A DNA stretch of 64,000 nucleotides from Dioszegia crocea. Lineage: Eukaryota; Basidiomycota; Tremellomycetes; Tremellales; Bulleribasidiaceae. Both the position numbers and the translations under genes were made by a program. The notes under the pieces are model-generated. The model worked only from the letters and a program-made list of their open reading frames with translations, did no database searches and was not told where the DNA came from. Positions 10,471 through 26,205 of this stretch are shown here, in pieces (the first letter of the stretch is position 1; the number at the start of each line of letters is the position of its first letter). Location of the stretch: the NCBI GenBank assembly GCA_001600615.1, contig BCKK01000002.1, positions 2,882,809-2,946,808 on the forward strand, given 5' to 3'.

Positions 10471-13400
10471 ATGTCGACTGATGCGTCCGCGACCTCTGCT
10501 GATCCGCTGCAGTCAAACTTCCTACCATTACCAACTAAGCGCGCTACGCCTATACCTGATCTAGGCCCAAAGTTGCTCAGCTACATAACGACCAATTTCC
10601 GAGATGCCCATCCCGAGGCGTTCAAGCGGGACGTGGAGCAGTTTGTGGCGCTGAGAAGGGAATGGGTGGAGGGTAAAGGAGAGGCACATCCGGAGGGAGT
10701 GAAGGGGTTGATGAGGTGTGTTGATCACATACGGAGGATTGTAGAATAGAGGGACAGTCGCTGATGACTAGATATCACGCTCAACTCGCCTTCTTGGTTA
10801 CGAAGTTTCCTCGGGACGTGAGCTGCTCAACCTCCCCCGGATCGCCATACGAGACCATCAGCTAATGTCTATCAGATCGGGGTCGCTTTCTCATACCACA
10901 CACCATTCCCCCCTCCCTTCTCCCTCACGCCAGACTCACCCATCTCTCTCAACTCATTGACGTTCGAAAGGGCTTCAGTACTGTTCAACGTTGCAGCCCT
11001 GTACGCTACTATGGCAGCGGCGGAAAGGCGGGCAGAGCTAGAGGGTATCAAGCGGGCTTTGGGCTATCTTACTGTAAGCCCATCGAGTCTGACCACCCTT
11101 GCTGGCTGACGATGTGATTCAGTCCGCAGCAGGAGTCCTATCATATCTCATCACCTCTATTCTTCCGACATTCAAGAATGAGCTCCCGACACCCAATGCT
11201 GCGGGTTACGATATGACTGAATCGTTCCTCTCTGCCATGCGAGAATTCGTGCTTGCTCAGGCTCAGGAGTGTTTCTGGCAACAGGCTGTGATGCGTGAGT
11301 TACACGATCACCTTAGGTCACAAAACCGGGGCGCCAACTTACTCTCTCAGAGGGTTCATATAAGGACCCAATCGTAGCCAAGCTGTCCATGAAGGTCAGC
11401 TCATAACCTCGATATGCATTGGCCAAGCTGACGTTTCAGGTGTCTGAGTACTACAAGTCCGCGCTGGCATTTGCAAACAGCCAAGATTACCCATCTGCCG
11501 CTTTCCTTCCGGCAGTGAGTGGACATCTGTGATGATTATTGCCAGACTGAAGAATCAGAACTGGACCACCCACATCACCATCAAACAACTCCACTTCGAA
11601 GCTGCCGCCCAATACCGAATGTCTAAAGAGGACGTCTATAAATCTCGGTATGGTGTCGAGATTGGGCGTCTGCGCGTGGCGGAGGGTCTGGCCAAGAAAG
11701 GTCTGAGCAGTACTCGAGGAGTGGCCGAACCAGTCGTCAGCGATTTGAAGGTGAGCTACTAGTCGGCAGGGCTTCGAGTTGGAGTCGCATAGCTGAGAGT
11801 TCAGGATCTTCAAAACGCAGTCAAAACAGCTCTAGAACGCGCCGTGCGAGAGAATGACCTAATATACGTCTCACCGGTCCCTCCTACAAACCAGCTGGAT
11901 CCCATAAATGGAGCAGGGATGGTGAAGCTTGTGACGCCGCCGGAAATTGCAGAGCCTGTGGAGTGGCTCATGAAGGGTGGAGCTGGAGTTGGCCCGCTGT
12001 TCAGTGGCCTAGTCCCATATGGGGTCCATCTAGCTTTAAGTAAGTTGAATACGGTGGACAAGAGGGGATCGTGGGGCTAACCTAATCTTAGGCGTATACG
12101 ATGATCGGAAAGACACGCTCGTTCGTGAACTGGATAGCAGGCGGGAAGAGCTGGATGGGCTAGCGGCGAGCACTCTGCAGTCCTTGAGTCTGCCCGGGTC
12201 TATACAGGCTCTAGATCGGCCGATTGGGCTCCCGCCTAGCCTGTTGAAGAAAGCAGAGGAGGTTGATGCGGGTGGGGGCACACGGCGGATCGAGGGGCTC
12301 CTCGACGAGGTCGCTCGTTTATCCAAGGCAAACCGAAAGCAGCTGGAGGAGGTGAGCTTCTTGTCTCCGGCCGATTTTTCCAGTGACCAAGCTGACTCAA
12401 TGGGACAGGCCATGGACATTCTTGATGACGAAGCGACTGAGCATGATACTCTCGTTGAGCGTCGACCGGACATGGCCAACTCTAGACCTCCATCACATAT
12501 CGCCAATGCCGGATTGATCCAGACTGCGCAGCAGTACGAGGCTACCGTGAAAGCTGCTGCAGATAGCGATGCGACTGTACGGCGGAAGTGGGAAGAGTGG
12601 GAATCCAGAATAGCTGTACTAGCTGATGAGGTCAGTTTTCGGGTTCTCCGGCTGTGAATGTAAGCTGACAAGACAGGACGACCTGAAAGATTACATCCCA
12701 TCTACTACGTCGCCTACATCACTCCCTGCGTCTGTCCGGCCCCTCCGGGCATCTCTCGAAGAGCTAGACGACAGAATAGCGAATCGCGCCCGGATCATCC
12801 AAGATGCGCGTGGTCTGGCGCAAGCAGATGATATCCGCCCGCAGGTGCTGGCAGAAGCTGGGCGGATGGCTCATGGAGGAAGTGGGGATGTGAGGACGGA
12901 GTGGTTTGAGGGCATCTTTGATAAAGGTCTGGAGAAGTATGAAGGGATGAAGGGGGACATGACGAGGGAAGGGTCGAAGCAGGAGGCGTTGTTGGAGCGG
13001 ATAAGGGTGAGTGGCTCAAAAGGCTGTGAGCCAGTAGCGAGCTGACATCAGTAGATGCAGAACGAGACGTTCCTAGGTGAACGGAAAGATGATCCGCGGG
13101 TCCGTGCTCGAGAGCAGGCGCTGCAAGAGATGGATGCTGCATTCTGGAAGTGGCGAGAGTTGATTGAGAATCTGACGGAGGGTGTTGGATTTTACAATAA
13201 TCTCGCGGAAATACTCAGAGGTTTCAAGGTTACTTGTGGGCAATTCTTGAATTCGAGACGGGCGGACGTTGGGTAAGTCTGCACTGTTGGTCGATCAAAG
13301 CTCTTGCTGATGGCGATAGTCAGATAGCGAGTGGCGTGCAACATATGGGATTGGGACAACAGCAACAACAGCAACACCACTCGCATCAATCACAACAACA

Positions 13401-13875
13401 ACAACCGCAATCATCTTACCAATCATCACATTCTCCTCAGCAAACCTATCAGCCAGATCAGAGATATCAACAGAGTCAGACCCAGTCCCCTCCACCTCCC
13501 CAAACATTCTCTCCTGGCCCATCGTACGCGCGGGCGCCCCCACCGACTTTTAGCCCTCCCCCACCCCAACAACATCAACCGCCCCGGGCCACATTCCTCC
13601 CTCACCCCTCATCCGCGACATGGCAGGATGCACCGGACTTCCTTCCTCCGCCACCTCCTCAGCCCATCTTACGATCAGGAGGCATTCCTGCCGCGTCCAC
13701 GCTCCCGACGTCGTCCCCGCGCCGGCAGACGGGAGGGTATGACGCGCCTGTCAGTGCCGACACACCGAAGAGGGTGACGAGGAGTCAGGCTCAGCCCAGG
13801 GGTCCGATCGGCGACGCTGAGCGGAATCCGTACAAGGGTACATCTAAGACTCGGCGAGATGGTGGGGTGGTATGA
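10471..13875 (+). CDS. RIM20: pH-response regulator Rim20/PalA (BRO1-domain protein)
   Basis: Spliced exons give a BRO1 domain (IPDLGPKLLSYI, AQLAFLVTKFPRDIGVAF, FERASVLFNVAALY, LAQAQECFWQQAV, KVSEYYKSAL), then the coiled V-domain (LPGSIQALDRP, PPSLLKKAEEV) and a Gln/Pro-rich tail with runs such as SPPPPQTF. In fungi Rim20/PalA binds the transcription factor Rim101/PacC through YPxL motifs and ESCRT-III through Bro1, bringing Rim101 to its Rim13 protease during alkaline signalling. The short N-terminus and the FPRDIGVAFSYHTPF stretch look more like PalA than like Bro1. The start ATG at 10471 gives the conserved LPLPTKRATPI beginning. The stop is TGA at 13873-13875. About ten short introns are visible. 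Confidence 0.88.
13360..13420 (+). repeat. CAA/CAG/CAT codon repeat (Gln/His tract) in RIM20
   Basis: Interrupted CAA/CAG/CAC triplets encode a Gln/His-rich run in the tail of the Rim20 protein. This is low-complexity coding sequence and a possible length-polymorphic site. Confidence 0.7.
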
Positions 13876-14260
13876 GTCAGGTATGGACTACTGGCGGGAT
13901 CTAATATCGACGTCATTCTGAAACGCGTCAAATGTGCCACAAAAGGGAAATCGACTGAACCTTAATTAGGCGATTGGTCGGAGGAATGGGACGCGTCTTG
14001 CATACCATACTGTGTCATATCGCTGCAAGGTAGAGAGCAGCCAATCATAGCCATACACCATAATTGCACACCTATTCCGCGCGTACATAGAGACGGGCAA
14101 CAATCCTTTTCCCCGCGAACGATAGGAGAATTTGATCAGAACCATCTTACAGTCGACAAGGACGAGCTAGAAAACGCTCGGATCACATTCGGTACCTGTC
14201 ACCTATACGACGTCTATCTCCCCTTCGAAGCCTTCATATACGTCCTCTGCTGCCCCCACC
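13876..14260. promoter_or_regulatory. Upstream region of the Cbk1-like kinase gene
   Basis: The 385 bp between RIM20 and the kinase gene, both on the plus strand, should hold the RIM20 3' UTR and the kinase promoter. No RNA gene was recognised. Confidence 0.5.
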
Positions 14261-16546
<2,286 letters not shown>

Positions 16547-16707
16547 ATGTGCGAGATCGAGGAGGCTTGAGTTTCGCTGGCCGACTTTTTGTATATATTA
16601 CCCTTGACGTGCAACCGAGGCCCTCTTGCGGGGTCGGCGATGCATTCTCCCTCAAGATATCAATTCAAGATATGGCCCTTTTAATGCCCGTGCCATCCTT
16701 CCCCATG

Positions 16708-19700
16708 CTAGTGAGCCTGATCATCTTCCGCCTCCTCCGGGACTTCTGGCGCATCCGGAAGTCTGGACCCCCTCTCCTCGACCAAAGGACTTCCGCCCTG
16801 GCTCGGAACGAGCACTGTGCGTGGCGAGGGCGGGCTTTCGTACAGTCTTGGCGAATCGAGCTGGAAGGGCGAGCTCACGCGGTCCGTGTTGCGTATTTGA
16901 ACTTGTCGAGCAAGGTTGGGATTAGGCGAAGTGACAGCTGGCATGTGTGATTTTGGCGGAGCGGCGAGTACAGCCACCGGAGAGATGACAGGATCATCCC
17001 TAACGGCGGGTGAGGAAGCCGATTCGTCATGATCTGCATGTGGCCGCGAGATCTCGATTTTAGGCGCTAGATCGCTCAAATCTGCCTTCGGAACGATACC
17101 GACTTCCGCAATAGCTTGGCGGAGGGCCGAGCCGGACTCATCGATGGAGTGCAAGAACCTCAAGAGTTCTTTCGACAGATGGAACTCCTTGGCTTCGATC
17201 GCTAAGCGAAGTAATCGGATCGTATCCTGTGAATATTAGCTGAAGGTCAATCCTTGTACGAGCCGCTAGGTTACCTTAGCATCATCCAATTGCTCCAGGT
17301 TCTGCAAAACGATCAGATAGCTCGCCGCAGTCCGCCACTTCTTGAGTGCGAGACACCGCTCGAACAACTCCCTCGGACTTCCTACCACCGCGAAGAGTCT
17401 CTCCCACCTGTCGACTTCGGTCTTCCTCGCACACCCCACAACCACATCCAACGCCTCCGGAAAGTGATCCAGAAACTCAATGATGTCCTGCAGACGTTTC
17501 CCTTCCTCGGTACCGGTCTCAAGTCCGGTATCGGCCCCAGCATTGTCAACGTCATCTTCGAGCACGGAGTGTAGCAGGATCTCGAGGGAGTGAGCAAAGT
17601 AGACGATGGTCGAGTAGTTGGCGGCGAAGATGAGTGCTCGTTGAAGGGATGCAGATCCTGTTGGCGTGGAAAGATGATAGCGCATGAATTGGGGTAGGAA
17701 GAGGTGTGTTCCTGTTTGGATTTTGAACAGGTTGAAAGGGAGAGATCGGGTGGAAGTCTCGTAGTCTACTCCAATGACTATTCCCTTGTCCATGAGTATA
17801 GCTGGGATGTCAGGAGCTGGAGATTCCACTAGCTCAATCAACTCACATAATGGGTAGAAATCAAGATTCAGGTAAACACTCTCCTTGACCGTCTCATACG
17901 CGTCCCTACCCACGTCCAGCCGAGTGCCCTCGATTGTCAACGCATCAAGCCAGACCCGCATACCCTTTCCATCATAGCCCCAAAGCGAGTTTTCGAGGGT
18001 ACCGATCCCGTGAAGATGAGTCCAGTATGACTCGATTTGGTCGGCGAGGACCTGGAGGTCGTACCGGACTTCATCATTGCCCACTCTTCTTGGGCGAAGC
18101 AGGACGAGTCGGCCATCGATTAGGAAGATTATCGTGGCAACGATCAGATCGTCTACTGGATCTCCGAGGCCTGCGGATCAGCCAAGCCTACGGCGCACAC
18201 GCAATTAGGACTCACGCTTCTGCGCTTCTGGAATCAACCAGGAAAGCGCTCGGACTCGGCTTGGTACCTGGACTATACCAACAAATGAAATACTACCACA
18301 CAGATGGATCTTGATTGTGTCCTTGGTGGGAACGATGAGGAAATGGTAGAGGGTATTGTCGGCGGTGTAGACCAAGAGCGAATTGTCCAAGAGTGACATG
18401 ACGAGTACTGGTGATGGCAAGATTTGGGAATGAAGAACGTTGACATCGACCAGGTCAAGGTCTCGGGAAAATAGGCGGATCTTCACGGTGATCAGCGGAG
18501 ATCTCAAGCCTGCAATTCCTGACTCACCTGATAGGTCTTATCCACTTCTATAGCGGCGACAAGCACATGATGAAACCATAGTAGCCCGCCCCTGACAACA
18601 AAATCTCTCTCTTGCCGTTCATCACTGAACAATTTCCACCGGCCTGAAGCTGTCGAATAGTGTGTCAAGCCACGCCGGCCCGCAACTGCGATCAAGGTCC
18701 CATCGGTGGATATTGACGCGTATCTGATCGGCCAATTGATCGACATGTAGTCGCTGGGTATCTAGGAATCAGCTGAGATCCTCGGCAGAAGGCCTACCTT
18801 GATATGTTGCCACACGTCTGACTCGGGATTTATAACGCTCATATCCGGCTGATCTGCACCTCGATACACCAAAACCCGATCGTCCATCTGCAAGAATGCG
18901 TACCGAGTATTGTCGGGTGAATGTTGCCCTGTCGTAGCGCTTTTGGCGAAGGGGATCGAGTACAGTTGATGAGGCGGATGACTGAGGGCGAAGAGTTCTA
19001 CGTTTCCAGGTGCCCAGAACTGCCATTAGCATTAGCTGTAGCTTCTGCTTACAATGTCCAGCACACCGCCCATGAACCCTTCATCGGCCGTCCCCATCTC
19101 CGCGAGACTCAATCCCCATCCGCTGAGTCGACCACTAACACTCCATACTGCCCACCCATGCTCATATCCCACCGCTAGAGCGTATCCGTCCGACGTCCAG
19201 GACATGGATGTAACGCTTCCAGGTGAGATGTGCAGATTTGCAGACTGCTTCAAATCGAGAGTATGTGAAGCTCTAGGAGGTGAAGGAAAATTAGGAAGGG
19301 ATATCATGTTCACCACTCCTCTGGTGGTCAGCTCTGATTCGTCGAGGATGACTCACCCTGCCGTCCCGACCGCTGCCATTCCGAACTTTCCATTGACCAT
19401 AACGCTAACAGCCTTGTCGAACCCTTCTTCTACGAGTGGCGGCGAGGAGGCCTTATCGTACAGGCCGAGCGCTTGTAGTCCGGGAACGGAGTTGTCCTTT
19501 CTTGGTCGAGGCGGATATATCGGCAGACCCGTGAATTTTGAAGAACTTCCAGAAGCGCTAGAAGTCTTTGGGGTGATTGGAGATCCTACGCTTGGACTAG
19601 AAGTAGATATAGCCTGCGTGTCAGATGTTTGTCGGACGACAGTGAGAAGACACACCTCAGTTTTGGCGATAGTGTGCATCCCCCAAACTCTCCCATCATC

Positions 19701-20506
19701 CATGAGTATCGTATACAGTGCTGGCGTGCCTTGCGTTCTTGACACTTTGATAGCCGTAGGAACGGACGGCGACCCATTCCATTCCATCCATTCCTTCGCA
19801 TTGAGCAGATCCCAGATCTCACACTCTTCCTGCTCGGACCCGTCGCCATCAAGGGGCGGAGGTGGAAAATGTGAGTTCGGCGGAGCCACGAGCTGGCTCG
19901 GTATTGGATAGGGTACGGTCAGAATGGCAGGTGGATTGCGTAGAGTGATGAGGAGGGAGTGGGATTGAGCGAAGAGAGATTGAGGGTGGCCCATTATGAA
20001 GGCCGCGCCGAGGGACTTTAGAGTCCAGCCTACGAGAACATCGCCCTCGCCCGGTCCACCATTTGCTGGGAAGAGTAGGGTCGGAGGATGAGTGTAGGCT
20101 GTCTTAGAGGTTGGCAGCAGCTGATAGAGTAGCAGATGAGATGTGGAGGTCTATCCCGTTAGCAGTGATTCTGAGCTCGGAGATACAAAAACTTGCCAAG
20201 ATGAAGATACCCCTTCCGTCGTGCGCCCAAAACACATCTTGGTTCGTTCCCCATCGCTCGAGACTCTTCGCAGAGCGCACTAGAGCAGCTTGTAAGACTG
20301 TCGGCTAATAATGGAGTCAGCTCTGCCCGACGCAAGGCTTGGCGACGATGCGGATGGCTTACTCGGACATCCCAGACGCCTAGGGTCGATTTTGACAGCG
20401 AAGCGAAGAAATTGCCCTTTCGATTCTGTCGGAGCTGTATGATGGGCTCATGGTCTAACGGCGACGGGATGTTGAGAAGCCGCGCAGCTGTCACTGGCCA
20501 GTACAT
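16708..20506 (-). CDS. RIC1: Ric1, Golgi guanine-nucleotide exchange factor subunit
   Basis: The start is ATG at 20506, giving [12 protein letters not shown], the typical Ric1 beginning; the upstream TTG frame is not used. N-terminal beta-propeller segments follow ([59 protein letters not shown]). The RIC1 domain then has the diagnostic run [47 protein letters not shown] and [21 protein letters not shown], continuing into the 17163-16708 exon. Ric1 and Rgp1 together activate the Ypt6/Rab6 GTPase for retrograde traffic to the Golgi. The tail is Pro/Ser-rich and ends in an acidic stretch. The gene is convergent with CBK1, with only 161 bp between stops. Several introns between 18.1 and 20.3 kb are hand-placed. 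Confidence 0.88.
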
Positions 20507-20730
20507 TGAGCTTGATGATGCAAAGGGAAGGGGCAAGGAATGCGGTGGTCGAGCTTGGGTGTCAGATGCATTACGGCATGGCTGTTTGGCCCATCGCCTT
20601 CGGACCTTTGGTGTGAGTCACAGGCGCCGGCGTTGGACGGCAGACCACGGATAGTAGCTCAAGAGTAAATCGTAGCTAGCCCATGCATGGACTCATCGAC
20701 CCATTATAACCCAAAAATGACGAGCCAAGA

Positions 20731-21790
20731 CTATGGCGTCGGTAGATCCAGCTTCGCCAGCAGAGCCTCACACTCCGGCGAAACCGCCCCCAGCAGACAG
20801 TCCATCAACTGCTTCAGTGCCTTTTCGTCTCCGCCTGCTCCTGAGTTCAACGCAGTATCTATGAGAGTAAGATCTGGGTCCACATTTGAATTGGCCGGGG
20901 GGCTACCACTGTTGGTCGGCGCCGTGGAGGTATTGATGGCCGTGCCGACCGAGTCGATAGTGACGAGTGATAGAGATAGGCGGCGGGACGGATCTGCAGG
21001 AGTGGATGAGGCCACGATATAGCTGTTGTCATCGATGGAAAGATATAGGATGGAGGTGGTGTCGAGAGCAGAGAAAGTGCCGGTCAGGGCGCCAGGAATA
21101 CCGGCAAACGACCAGATTGTCGTTTGGGTCTGACTGGTCCCTGGTGAGCCCAGATCGCTTGTGCTTGTTCCGCGGATGGTGAAAGATCTACGTATCAGCA
21201 GTGGGATCAGAAGCATGGCATCAACACTTACGAAGAAGTGGTCGAGGTGGCGGATCCTGCCGCAGCTCCTAAGTAGTACAGCCCGTCCGACGTGTAGAAG
21301 CGGACCTGAGTTACGCCAACGGTCGAAGCGGGGACTGCAAATGTAGCCGCTTCTCCGACAGTCTGAAGGATCAGCCTGGATCAGGAAGGCTGGGTGCGGC
21401 CCTCATCTCAGGATCGTAGCCATACTCACCGATGTCAGTCTGAACGCATTCCTGGCACCGTCAAAAGCTATGTACGTCTCCCCAGCTCGCCGACCCATGC
21501 CTCCCATCGTCGCCTGGATCAACGTATCTCGTGATGTTGCACCATCAGACGCTCGAGGTCGGAAAGCATCTGCGAATGTCAGGCTGGGTCATTTTGATCG
21601 AGACCGGCTTGGGCTTACGATACCGAGGGGTCCCTCTATTTATGGGCGCTTTGAGTGGTAGTCCCTGTCTGACTCGGTCACCATTTGTCAGGCTCTCCTG
21701 GACTTGATTCGTCGAAGTCGGTATGAGGTTAAGAGCTGCTATGCGAGATGCAGCCAAGAGACAAGCAGAGATACAGAGATGGGCCAACAT
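20731..21790 (-). CDS. Secreted or surface hypothetical protein
   Basis: ATG at 21790 opens MLAHLCISACLLAASRIAA, a good signal peptide. Three introns with clear GTAAGT/GTGAGT donors and CTGAC/CTGAT branch sites join exons that read RASDGATSRDTLIQATMGGM, AGETYIAFDGARNAFRLTS, VGVTQVRFYTSDGLYYLG and SFTIRGTSTSDLG. The C-terminal half is Ser/Thr-rich and ends with a short helical segment (KALKQLMDCLLGAVSPECEA). No GPI-anchor signal and no known domain were recognised. The composition suggests a secreted beta-rich protein. It lies head-to-head with the subtilase, 794 bp apart. Confidence 0.68.
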
Positions 21791-22584
21791 GATTGCAATG
21801 AAGCGGGGGTGGTGGACGTGAGCGAATTTACGACTGGTTATTGCGAGGGTCAGTTGTAAGCTACGAGCCTAGGACTGAAATTATCTGTCATCGGCTTCCG
21901 GGGTCACAGGAACGGGTCACAGTGCGACAGCCTGGCGCACAAAGCCCCGGTGATTTTGCAGTCAAAAGTGGACCCGAAGATCTGGCACGTCAAGCCGTCA
22001 GGGATCTTCGTGTTTCACTCAGGGTGACATGCCGTTATCCGAAACGTTACGCGTTTCCAGTAAAACGGTCCTACTCCAAACGATGCATGGGACCAGTCTC
22101 AGGGTTATCGACAGACTTAAGGTAGTCCAGACAGTTCTCCGGACTCCTATCCCGCTCAGTGCATCGCGGCCATTCTGAATGGGAAAGATTCTGGAAGACG
22201 CATCGAAGAACAGGACACATGAAACACCCTGAAACGCGATAAAGGGACGTGACTGATTTCGGTAACGCGCTGAGCTCGTGGCGTAATTGACGCAGGGGTC
22301 AGGCACAAAGTTCGCCGAAGGCGCAGATCTCGGAAAGTTGAGCTGAGCAAGTCGCGCTGGGCTGAGAGGTGCTATCCTCATCTCACACTTGCTTCACGCG
22401 CAGCCCTCTTCTCTTCACTTCCAGCTCTGGTAGCTGCTTCTACCGCCTCACACTCCTTCTCCTCCATCGACGCCGGCCGTCATCCACACTCCCTCGCACC
22501 ACACTCCTTCGAGTTTCGCTTACTACCTGCTTGTTCAACAGCATAGAATCGTATAATCACTTTTGATCACGCATACCATTCGAG
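21791..22584. promoter_or_regulatory. Divergent upstream region of two secreted-protein genes
   Basis: This 794 bp separates the starts of the secreted hypothetical protein (-) and the subtilase (+). The right end (about 22380-22584) is a CT-rich leader typical of highly expressed fungal genes. Open frames on both strands here have no recognisable features. No RNA gene was recognised. Confidence 0.5.
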
Positions 22585-25500
22585 ATGCTCTTTCTTATCA
22601 AGGCGCTGTGCGCCCTTACAATTCTTGGTTTCTCGGCCCAGGCGGCCTCGGGAGGAGCAGTCCTGGCAGTCAGGCCTGAATCCGACGAGTGAGTCTTGCT
22701 GGATATCACCTGATGGATAGCAGCTGATACTGCAGACTCATCGCTCCCAATCGTTACATTGTCCAATTTGACACAGCCGCGCATCTTCAGCAAGCAGGTC
22801 TCGCAAAACGAGGGCAGGACGTAAGTTTTAGTCTGAGACATTCAAAGCCGCATCATCAAATAAGGTCAATAGAGTATAGCTGATCACGCAGCCTCACGAA
22901 CGTTTCTACCAGCACCTCCGTGATCGAGATGTCGCGTTCGACGTGCATGTCGAGTATAAGAACAAGGGAACTTTTGTCGGCGCGTCCGTTCAGGTGTCAT
23001 CTGCGGGGGATTTGAGCAAATTGGCCAGTGCTACAGGGGTAATTGTGAGTCAGCCTTTGATCAATCGGCTATCTTCAGAAACGGACTGATTGTTCAGAAC
23101 GTCTTTACTGTATCTCGTGTCAGCCTACCCCAGCCGAAAGTCCTCGACGTATCCTCCAAGTCAGCCGCCCCGTCCAACTCCTCGAAATCATCCCTAAACT
23201 CCCGTTCCGTCGCATCCGGGACATACAGCACCTACTCACAACTCCCCTCTATCCAAGCCGACCTCGTTCACCGCACTCAGAACACTGGCGCTGGTATCAA
23301 CATCGCCATCGTCGACACTGGGATCGACTATCTTCATGCCTCTTTCGGTTCTTGCTTCCGCACGCCCGGATGCAAAGTCCAGAAGGGGTACGATTTCGTC
23401 GGTGATGACTTTACCGGCAAAAACGAGCTCGTTCCCGATGACGACCCATACTCCACCTGTAACTACCACGGGACTGCAGTGGCTGGTCTAGCTGCGGGCC
23501 TTGACAACTACTTTGACGCGCCCGGTGTCGCACCCGGAGCGACAATCTTCCCATACCGTGTCTTTGGGTGTTCAGGATATACCTTTACCGATATCCAATT
23601 AGCGGCGATGTTGAAGGCTGAGGAGGATGGGGCGGACGTCATCAACTTCAGTATCAGCTCAAACCCAGGATGGTCGGGATCGGCACTGGCAGTTGCTGCT
23701 GCGAACCTCGCCAAGAAGGGGATTCAGTGCGGTGAGTTTGAATCTCCGAGCTATCAGATGGGAAGAGAGCTGATTTTTAGTGTGGGCAAGCGGCAATTCA
23801 GGCTTGAACGGGATGTTCTATGCCGACAGTGCCGGTACCGATCCCACTGTTATCGCCGCTGGATCTGTCGATAGTGCAGGTGACAATCTCGCTGTGGTCA
23901 CCTTTACCGGTTCGGACGGTTCGGTTTTCGACGTAACTACCGGTCGCTTCTTCCCCTTCGACTCCGGATCCAAATCGGTCTACTATACCAGCAGTAACCT
24001 ATGCTCTGGCTTCCCATCCGATGCCCCAGTCAACCTCGCAAACTACTTCGTCGTCGTCTCCCGCGGGGAATGTACATTTGCCAACAAGTCCGCCTTTGCT
24101 GCGGCCCGAGGTGCGGCCGGTATTTTCTTCGTCAACAACGTCGATGGGATCAACTCCATTTCTGGTGTTGATGATCTTCCCTATGGATCGATCAGCCAGT
24201 CTGACGGTTGGAAGTTGCAAGGCGGTACTTCAGCCGGAGTCACCTATACCGCTACTTTCCCGCAGGACCTCCTCTACGTTCCCCGACCGTCCGCCGGCCG
24301 ACTCACAGACTTCTCAGCCGTCGGTCCGTCGTACGACATGTACTACACTACCAAACTCACCGCACCGGGCTACAATATCCTCGCCCCTTTCCCCGGAAAC
24401 CGATGGACGGTTGCGAGCGGAACCTCGTTTGCCTCGCCCATCACTGCCGGCGCTGTCGCGCTGTATCTGAAGGCTCAGGCGGACCGAGGTGAGAAGAGGG
24501 ATTTGCAGGCTACGAGGGATGCGCTGTTCTCCACTGCGGGTTCTGTGCCTTATGGGTCGGAAGGGAATGATGAATCCGCAGCGGCGGTCGGATCGGGCAC
24601 GGTCCAAATCTTCAATGCCATCAGTGCTGGGACACAGGTCACACCGGCGTTGATCACCTTGAACGATACCGAGTTCATCCAGGCGACGAAGTATATCGTC
24701 GTCAGTAATACCGACTCCAAGACCAACACGTACACACTCAGTCATCAGCCTGCGACGTTGATGTATGGACTTGACAGTGTGAGTTTGAGCCATTCATATA
24801 GCAGCCCTTGCCAAGCTGACGAATCAGACCGGCAACAAGATGTCAGATTACATTAACATCGAACACGATACCTTATCCTCTCACGCCGCTACCGTCAAAT
24901 TCTCCCGTTCCGCTCTCACCCTTTCCCCTGGCGAATCTGCCATCCTCCTCCTCCAATTCACCCCTCCCTCCGACGTCGATGCCTCGCGCCTCCCAGTCTA
25001 CTCGGGACAAATCTCAATCAACGGCGGTCCAGTTCCCCTGAAAGTCACCTACATGGGCGCTGCGACCAAAATGCGCGACACCAGAATGATCAGCACGCGC
25101 AAGACTTCATACAACACTTCTTCCCCTGCACTTCTCCAGGGAGTCTACACTGCACCTGCTACCGAGGGCCAGGTATTTAAATTCTCAGCGACGAGCGATA
25201 CGAGGGATTTCCCATCGGTGATGCTCAATCTGCTTACGGGCACGCGGTCGATGGTGATGGATCTGGTAGCGGCGGATGCGGATCTAGGGTTCCAGCCGAC
25301 ATATACCAAGCGGGAGCTCGAGGAGGTGGAGAATCAGGTCGAAGAGGATGTCGAAGTGGACGAGGAGGAGATTTCGACCATCGATATTCGAGGTGACCAT
25401 GTCGATCGATCTGGGTCAAATCTCGCCTTTGACATCCCTCGGCGATCTGCACATCGGGCTTTCCCCGCCGCTCGCGCAACAGCCACCACGACCGACAAGC

Positions 25501-25941
25501 TCAATGCGGCGCTAAAGCTGTGGTGTGAGTATACCAAGTTTCAAGGCAAGGGATGTACCGCCAAGCGAGGTGCCAAAACCAACACTTTTGCACAAGTGCC
25601 AGTTTTGGGGGATATCTTCTCATGGGTGGACGTAGCGAGGGAGTGAGTATCCGCCCTGCACATCAGAGGAAGTAGCTGATGAAATCAGCGACAACAACAT
25701 AGAGGGCGACAGCACCAACCTGTACACCTACGTTCGACTAATCTCGCCGCTGTACAGCAATGGGAGTGGTATACCGAATGGGAACTATAAATGTAGGTCT
25801 CCCCTTTTATCTTTGACGTTGGATCATGCGTGCTGATTCCTAGTCCTCTTGAGGGTGTTGAGGGTGAATGGAGATCCGACACAACAGGCAGATTACGATA
25901 GCTGGACATCACCATCTTTCTACATTGCCGTCGGCGAGTAA
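22585..25941 (+). CDS. Secreted subtilisin-like serine protease (S8) with PA and Fn3-like domains
   Basis: The signal peptide is MLFLIKALCALTILGFSAQA. An inhibitor-type prodomain follows (NRYIVQFDTAA, PHERFYQHLRDRDV). The S8 catalytic triad is complete: Asp in IVDTGIDY, His in NYHGTAVAG and Ser in GTSFASP. The oxyanion Asn lies in WASGNSG. A protease-associated (PA) insertion sits between His and Ser (YFVVVSRGECTFANKSAFAA and GAAGIFFVNN). Downstream is an Fn3-like module (SRSALTLSPGESAILLLQF) and a segment with an unusual run of acidic residues (EEDVEVDEEEISTIDIRG). Related basidiomycete enzymes are secreted, sometimes wall-associated, endopeptidases. The gene has at least seven short introns and looks intact. 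The stop is TAA at 25939-25941. Confidence 0.9.
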
Positions 25942-26205
25942 ACGTTGGCTGGGAGAGACGCAAGGGGCTTTGTTGAGATCTGCCTGTATTTTTCAGCTTT
26001 TGGGCAATTTAGGGATACAATGGGACATTAGTAATTAGAAAGCATATCAAGTAGATTAATGAGCGTGACGAGTATAACGTGTTCCCATGAGAGACAGCAA
26101 CGGTAGCGTGCCTGAAAGGCTTACACCCCATTGCGCGCAGCTGATCTGTGAACCTGCTGAACGATACAACTCGTCCCTTCCTTCAAATAGTTCCAAGATT
26201 ACATT

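Noticed and set aside
10471..13875. Assignment as Bro1 rather than Rim20/PalA
   Set aside because: The BRO1-domain segments (FPRDIGVAF, FERASVLFNVAALY, AQECFWQQAV) and the short N-terminus fit PalA/Rim20 better, though a tree would be needed to be certain.
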